NCBI GenBank assembly: GCA_017590115.1 | Contig: JAGGNK010003335.1 | Location: forward strand, 5,456,001-5,520,000 | Reading direction: 5' to 3' | Length of the DNA: 64,000 bases | Source: Montifringilla adamsi | Taxonomy: Eukaryota; Chordata; Aves; Passeriformes; Passeridae | Part shown: positions 53,000 to 64,000 of the stretch, in pieces | How positions within the stretch are numbered: position 1 is the stretch's first letter | How the letters are laid out: every line of letters begins with the position of its first letter | The notes under the pieces: generated by a model | The model's input: the letters and a program-made list of their open reading frames with translations, nothing else | Databases searched by the model: none | What the model was told of the DNA's origin: nothing | Program-made: the position numbers and the translations under genes

Positions 53000-55586
53000 A
53001 CTGTCATTGGAACTGTTCACAAGTAGTGCGGACAATCTAAATTATACTTCATTTTCTAAGTATGATATATAACCATTAGGATACTTTAGAAAAACACATC
53101 ACTGGAACTTGGGCTGGAGAGGGAACAAAGGGAACATCTTTGGAAGGTCCAAGTGGGATTTTTTCAAGTGAATGTTATTCCAATACTTTGCAACAAACAG
53201 GAAAAAGTGAGGTCTGTTACACATTTTTCACAGCCTATATATAAACCAGCCTCAAGAATATTTACCTGAACATATATATACAGGTTTGTTTTTTTGTTTT
53301 TAATAGTCTTAAAAAAGTAGTATTTGCTTGATCTATGACACAATGAACATCTCTACAGGGAAAACTTACCATAGGCATAATAAAATAGTCAAGAAGTCAT
53401 AAAAGGTAACACGAGAGCAGTGTTTGGCCTTGGTAAAACACATTTAGGATGGCTGCAATGTATGGATACAGCTTTGTTCAAGAAAGGAGCTGTGCATATT
53501 TAAAGGTACTTACAAAGCTGGTCTTCTCCTTTCTTTGACATGGGATATGTTTCCTAACGGGATGAATACAAAATCATGGACACCATGCATTGCTGAAGGA
53601 AGGCTATGCCCATCTGTTTCACATGTCTGTGTTGCAATGATGGAAGAGTCTCTTCTAACTCCTATGGCTCATAAGTGAAAGAAATGTAGGATTCAGCAAA
53701 TGGATGTTGAAGGACAATTTCAAGGACTCCATGGTTAATGAATTCATAGGATTCAGCTCCCCGTCTTTGTCTGTCAGAACAGATTTTTATATTCTCTATA
53801 GAACTGAAATGGTGTAAAATACCTCAGGTCTACAGCCACGCTAAAATCCTGCTCTTCTGATAAAGCTAAACATTTGAAGCAAAGATTGCCAGTGTTATTC
53901 TGTATCCTTCTTGCTTAAAATCCCTCTGTGTATGTTGTGGAATGGGCGACTTAAAGCATCTGTAGAGGGAAATAATTACGACACCACTACCTATCACTCC
54001 ATGTGTTCAAGGGCAGCTTTTTACAGACTCTGGGCAACAAGGTCCTTGGCAAACCAAGCTGGGTCTGTCCAGAGGTCAATGGGTGGATCCAATGCTACTG
54101 ATATTTTACCTGCAGAGAGGTTTCACCCATTTCAAGACCCCATTTTCCAAGAGATGGTTACAACTGCTTGGATGGCACCACTTCTTGCCTGGCTCTGCTG
54201 CCACAGCTGCTTTTGCCCTCGTTACTTCATGGTGATGGATATAGAAAGTTAGAAAAATGCAAATAGAAAAGTTTTTTATATCTTGCAAGTGTGCAAATAA
54301 ATGGCTGTATGTTTTTATGGGAACTCGACTGAAATTTCTCAATGCCAGCTGTTGCATTCTTGGATAATTCAGCTGCTTTTACATGAATGTCTTTGCTCAT
54401 AACTAAAAGATAATTGACTATAAACAAGTGTACTATAAATAGAGAGAAAAAAAAACACAAAGAAAAATTGTTTCCTGGTTGTTCTGAAAAGAAATAGGCA
54501 AATTAAGGCAATGACTAGAAAATGAGTGAGTTTTCTATTAAAAATAACCTCTGTTATTTTAACTGTTATTTTATGAAGAACCAAGTGATTCCAATGCTCC
54601 TAAATATTTAATGAGGGAAACCAATGATTTCTAGAACTGTTGCTGTCTCCTATAGCAATAACCATAACTAATTCTCTACCCCCAAAGAGTAGATTTTGCA
54701 TATTGTTCCCGAACTGACCACACTCATGAGCCGTTGAAAGACTAATGCCACCTTCTCAACAAAATTGTTTACATAAACTCTGACCCCCCTGTCAGTATTT
54801 TCCAGCTTTTATGCAGGCCTGGGTGGGTAATGGCCTGGATATTTCATGGCAAATTTCTCAAATACAATCACACAAATATGCACTGGAAGAGGGGGGACTC
54901 ATCCCATTGCCTTCAGTAGGACCAAGAGCAAAATGAAGTGCAGAAGCAAGCGAGCTGACAGTTACTATTTCTGTGATGCCTCCTTCTGAAATCACATCAG
55001 CGAATCCTCTCAAAGCCATCCTGCAGAGAAAACTGATCAGTTTTCATTAAATCGCTCTCTTAGGTTTCTCTGGGTTGAAAACTGCTCTGATGTTTACTTT
55101 CCCTCATCATCCAAAGTGAATGTTCAGAGGTGAATAGTCCTCGCTGCTGCCGTCTCCCTGTGCTGGGGTGGGGTAGTCAGTGCAGCCAACAGGCAAGGGA
55201 TAGAGGGAAGAAAACTGATGCTTGGACATAACATAAAAGCTCCTCAGTATGGAAAGTCAAAATCTGTTTTGTTCTACAGAACTACTAGGTTTCGTGGCTT
55301 GTATGATATCTCAGTGGAGATATTATTCGCTTCCCAGCATTTTTCTCATAACCACAAATCATACCCACAAATAAAAAATATCCCTTCAAAACCACTTCCT
55401 ATTAGCAGAGCATACCTTATATTATAAAACTTGCAAGTAGACCAGAGTTGTACCATGAAGCCTATACAGCATTTTTTTGTCTTTTTGTTTTCCCAGTGTA
55501 AAAATATACAATGCTACTGCTCATTTCCTGCAGTGTAAAGGTCCAACTGGTCCTTGCCTGCTGAAGGCTCCACTGCTACTGCCCCT
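53000..55586 (-). other. FSTL4: Probable 3' untranslated region of the follistatin-like gene
   Basis: Directly beyond the stop codon lie about 2.5 kb with no recognisable transposable element and no credible coding frame, in contrast to the CR1-bearing DNA to the left. Long 3' UTRs are common in neuronally expressed genes such as this family, so I infer that much of this is transcribed. I found no AATAAA on the minus strand here, only ATTAAA candidates at about 54607 and 53299-53304. The left boundary is a guess. Confidence 0.35.
53299..53304 (-). terminator. Candidate ATTAAA polyadenylation signal
   Basis: The plus strand reads TTTAAT, so the minus strand carries ATTAAA, the commonest variant of the vertebrate poly(A) hexamer, about 2.3 kb past the stop codon. 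The sequence after it on the minus strand is only mildly GT-rich. Another ATTAAA near 54607 is an alternative. RNA 3'-end data would be needed to choose. Confidence 0.18.

Positions 55587-64000
<8,414 letters not shown>

Overview
The window looks like avian nuclear DNA, probably from a songbird (passerine). Evidence: CR1-type LINE 3' fragments are scattered throughout. Their tails read 'ccttccaaccc...attctatgattc' or the reverse complement, and several translate to the CR1 ORF2 C-terminus (RLDIRKNFFTERLIKHWNRLP-like). One insertion has a tRNA-like B box joined to a CR1-type tail, the layout of the passerine SINE TguSINE1. The rest is AT-rich, CpG-poor DNA with simple repeats and no bacterial or organellar signature.

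Layout. Positions 1 to about 53000 read as non-coding intergenic DNA: no open frame is linked to splice sites or to a recognisable family, and the longest frames are about what chance gives in 64 kb. This stretch holds 15 CR1 fragments, one tRNA-CR1 SINE, microsatellites, a perfect 26-bp inverted repeat (47278-47334) and an exact 162-bp duplication beside a (TATC)n array (44017-44402). Positions 53000-55586 are nearly repeat-free and are probably the 3' UTR of the only gene.

That gene lies on the minus strand at the right end. Four exons (63281-63132, 62545-62438, 59501-59392, 56289-55587) join in frame with GT-AG splice sites and encode the last 356 residues and stop of a follistatin-like secreted glycoprotein, best matched to FSTL4 (paralogue FSTL5 is the alternative). 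The part in the window is the C-terminal beta-propeller-like half. The signal peptide, Kazal/follistatin, EF-hand and Ig-like domains must lie beyond position 64000. The introns contain one CR1 copy, an (ATTC)n repeat and a hairpin close to a splice donor.

I found no new multi-gene system. The best leads are the perfect palindrome, the recent 176-bp-period duplication, the SINE/LINE pair sharing a 3' tail, and a CpG-dense block inside the terminal exon.
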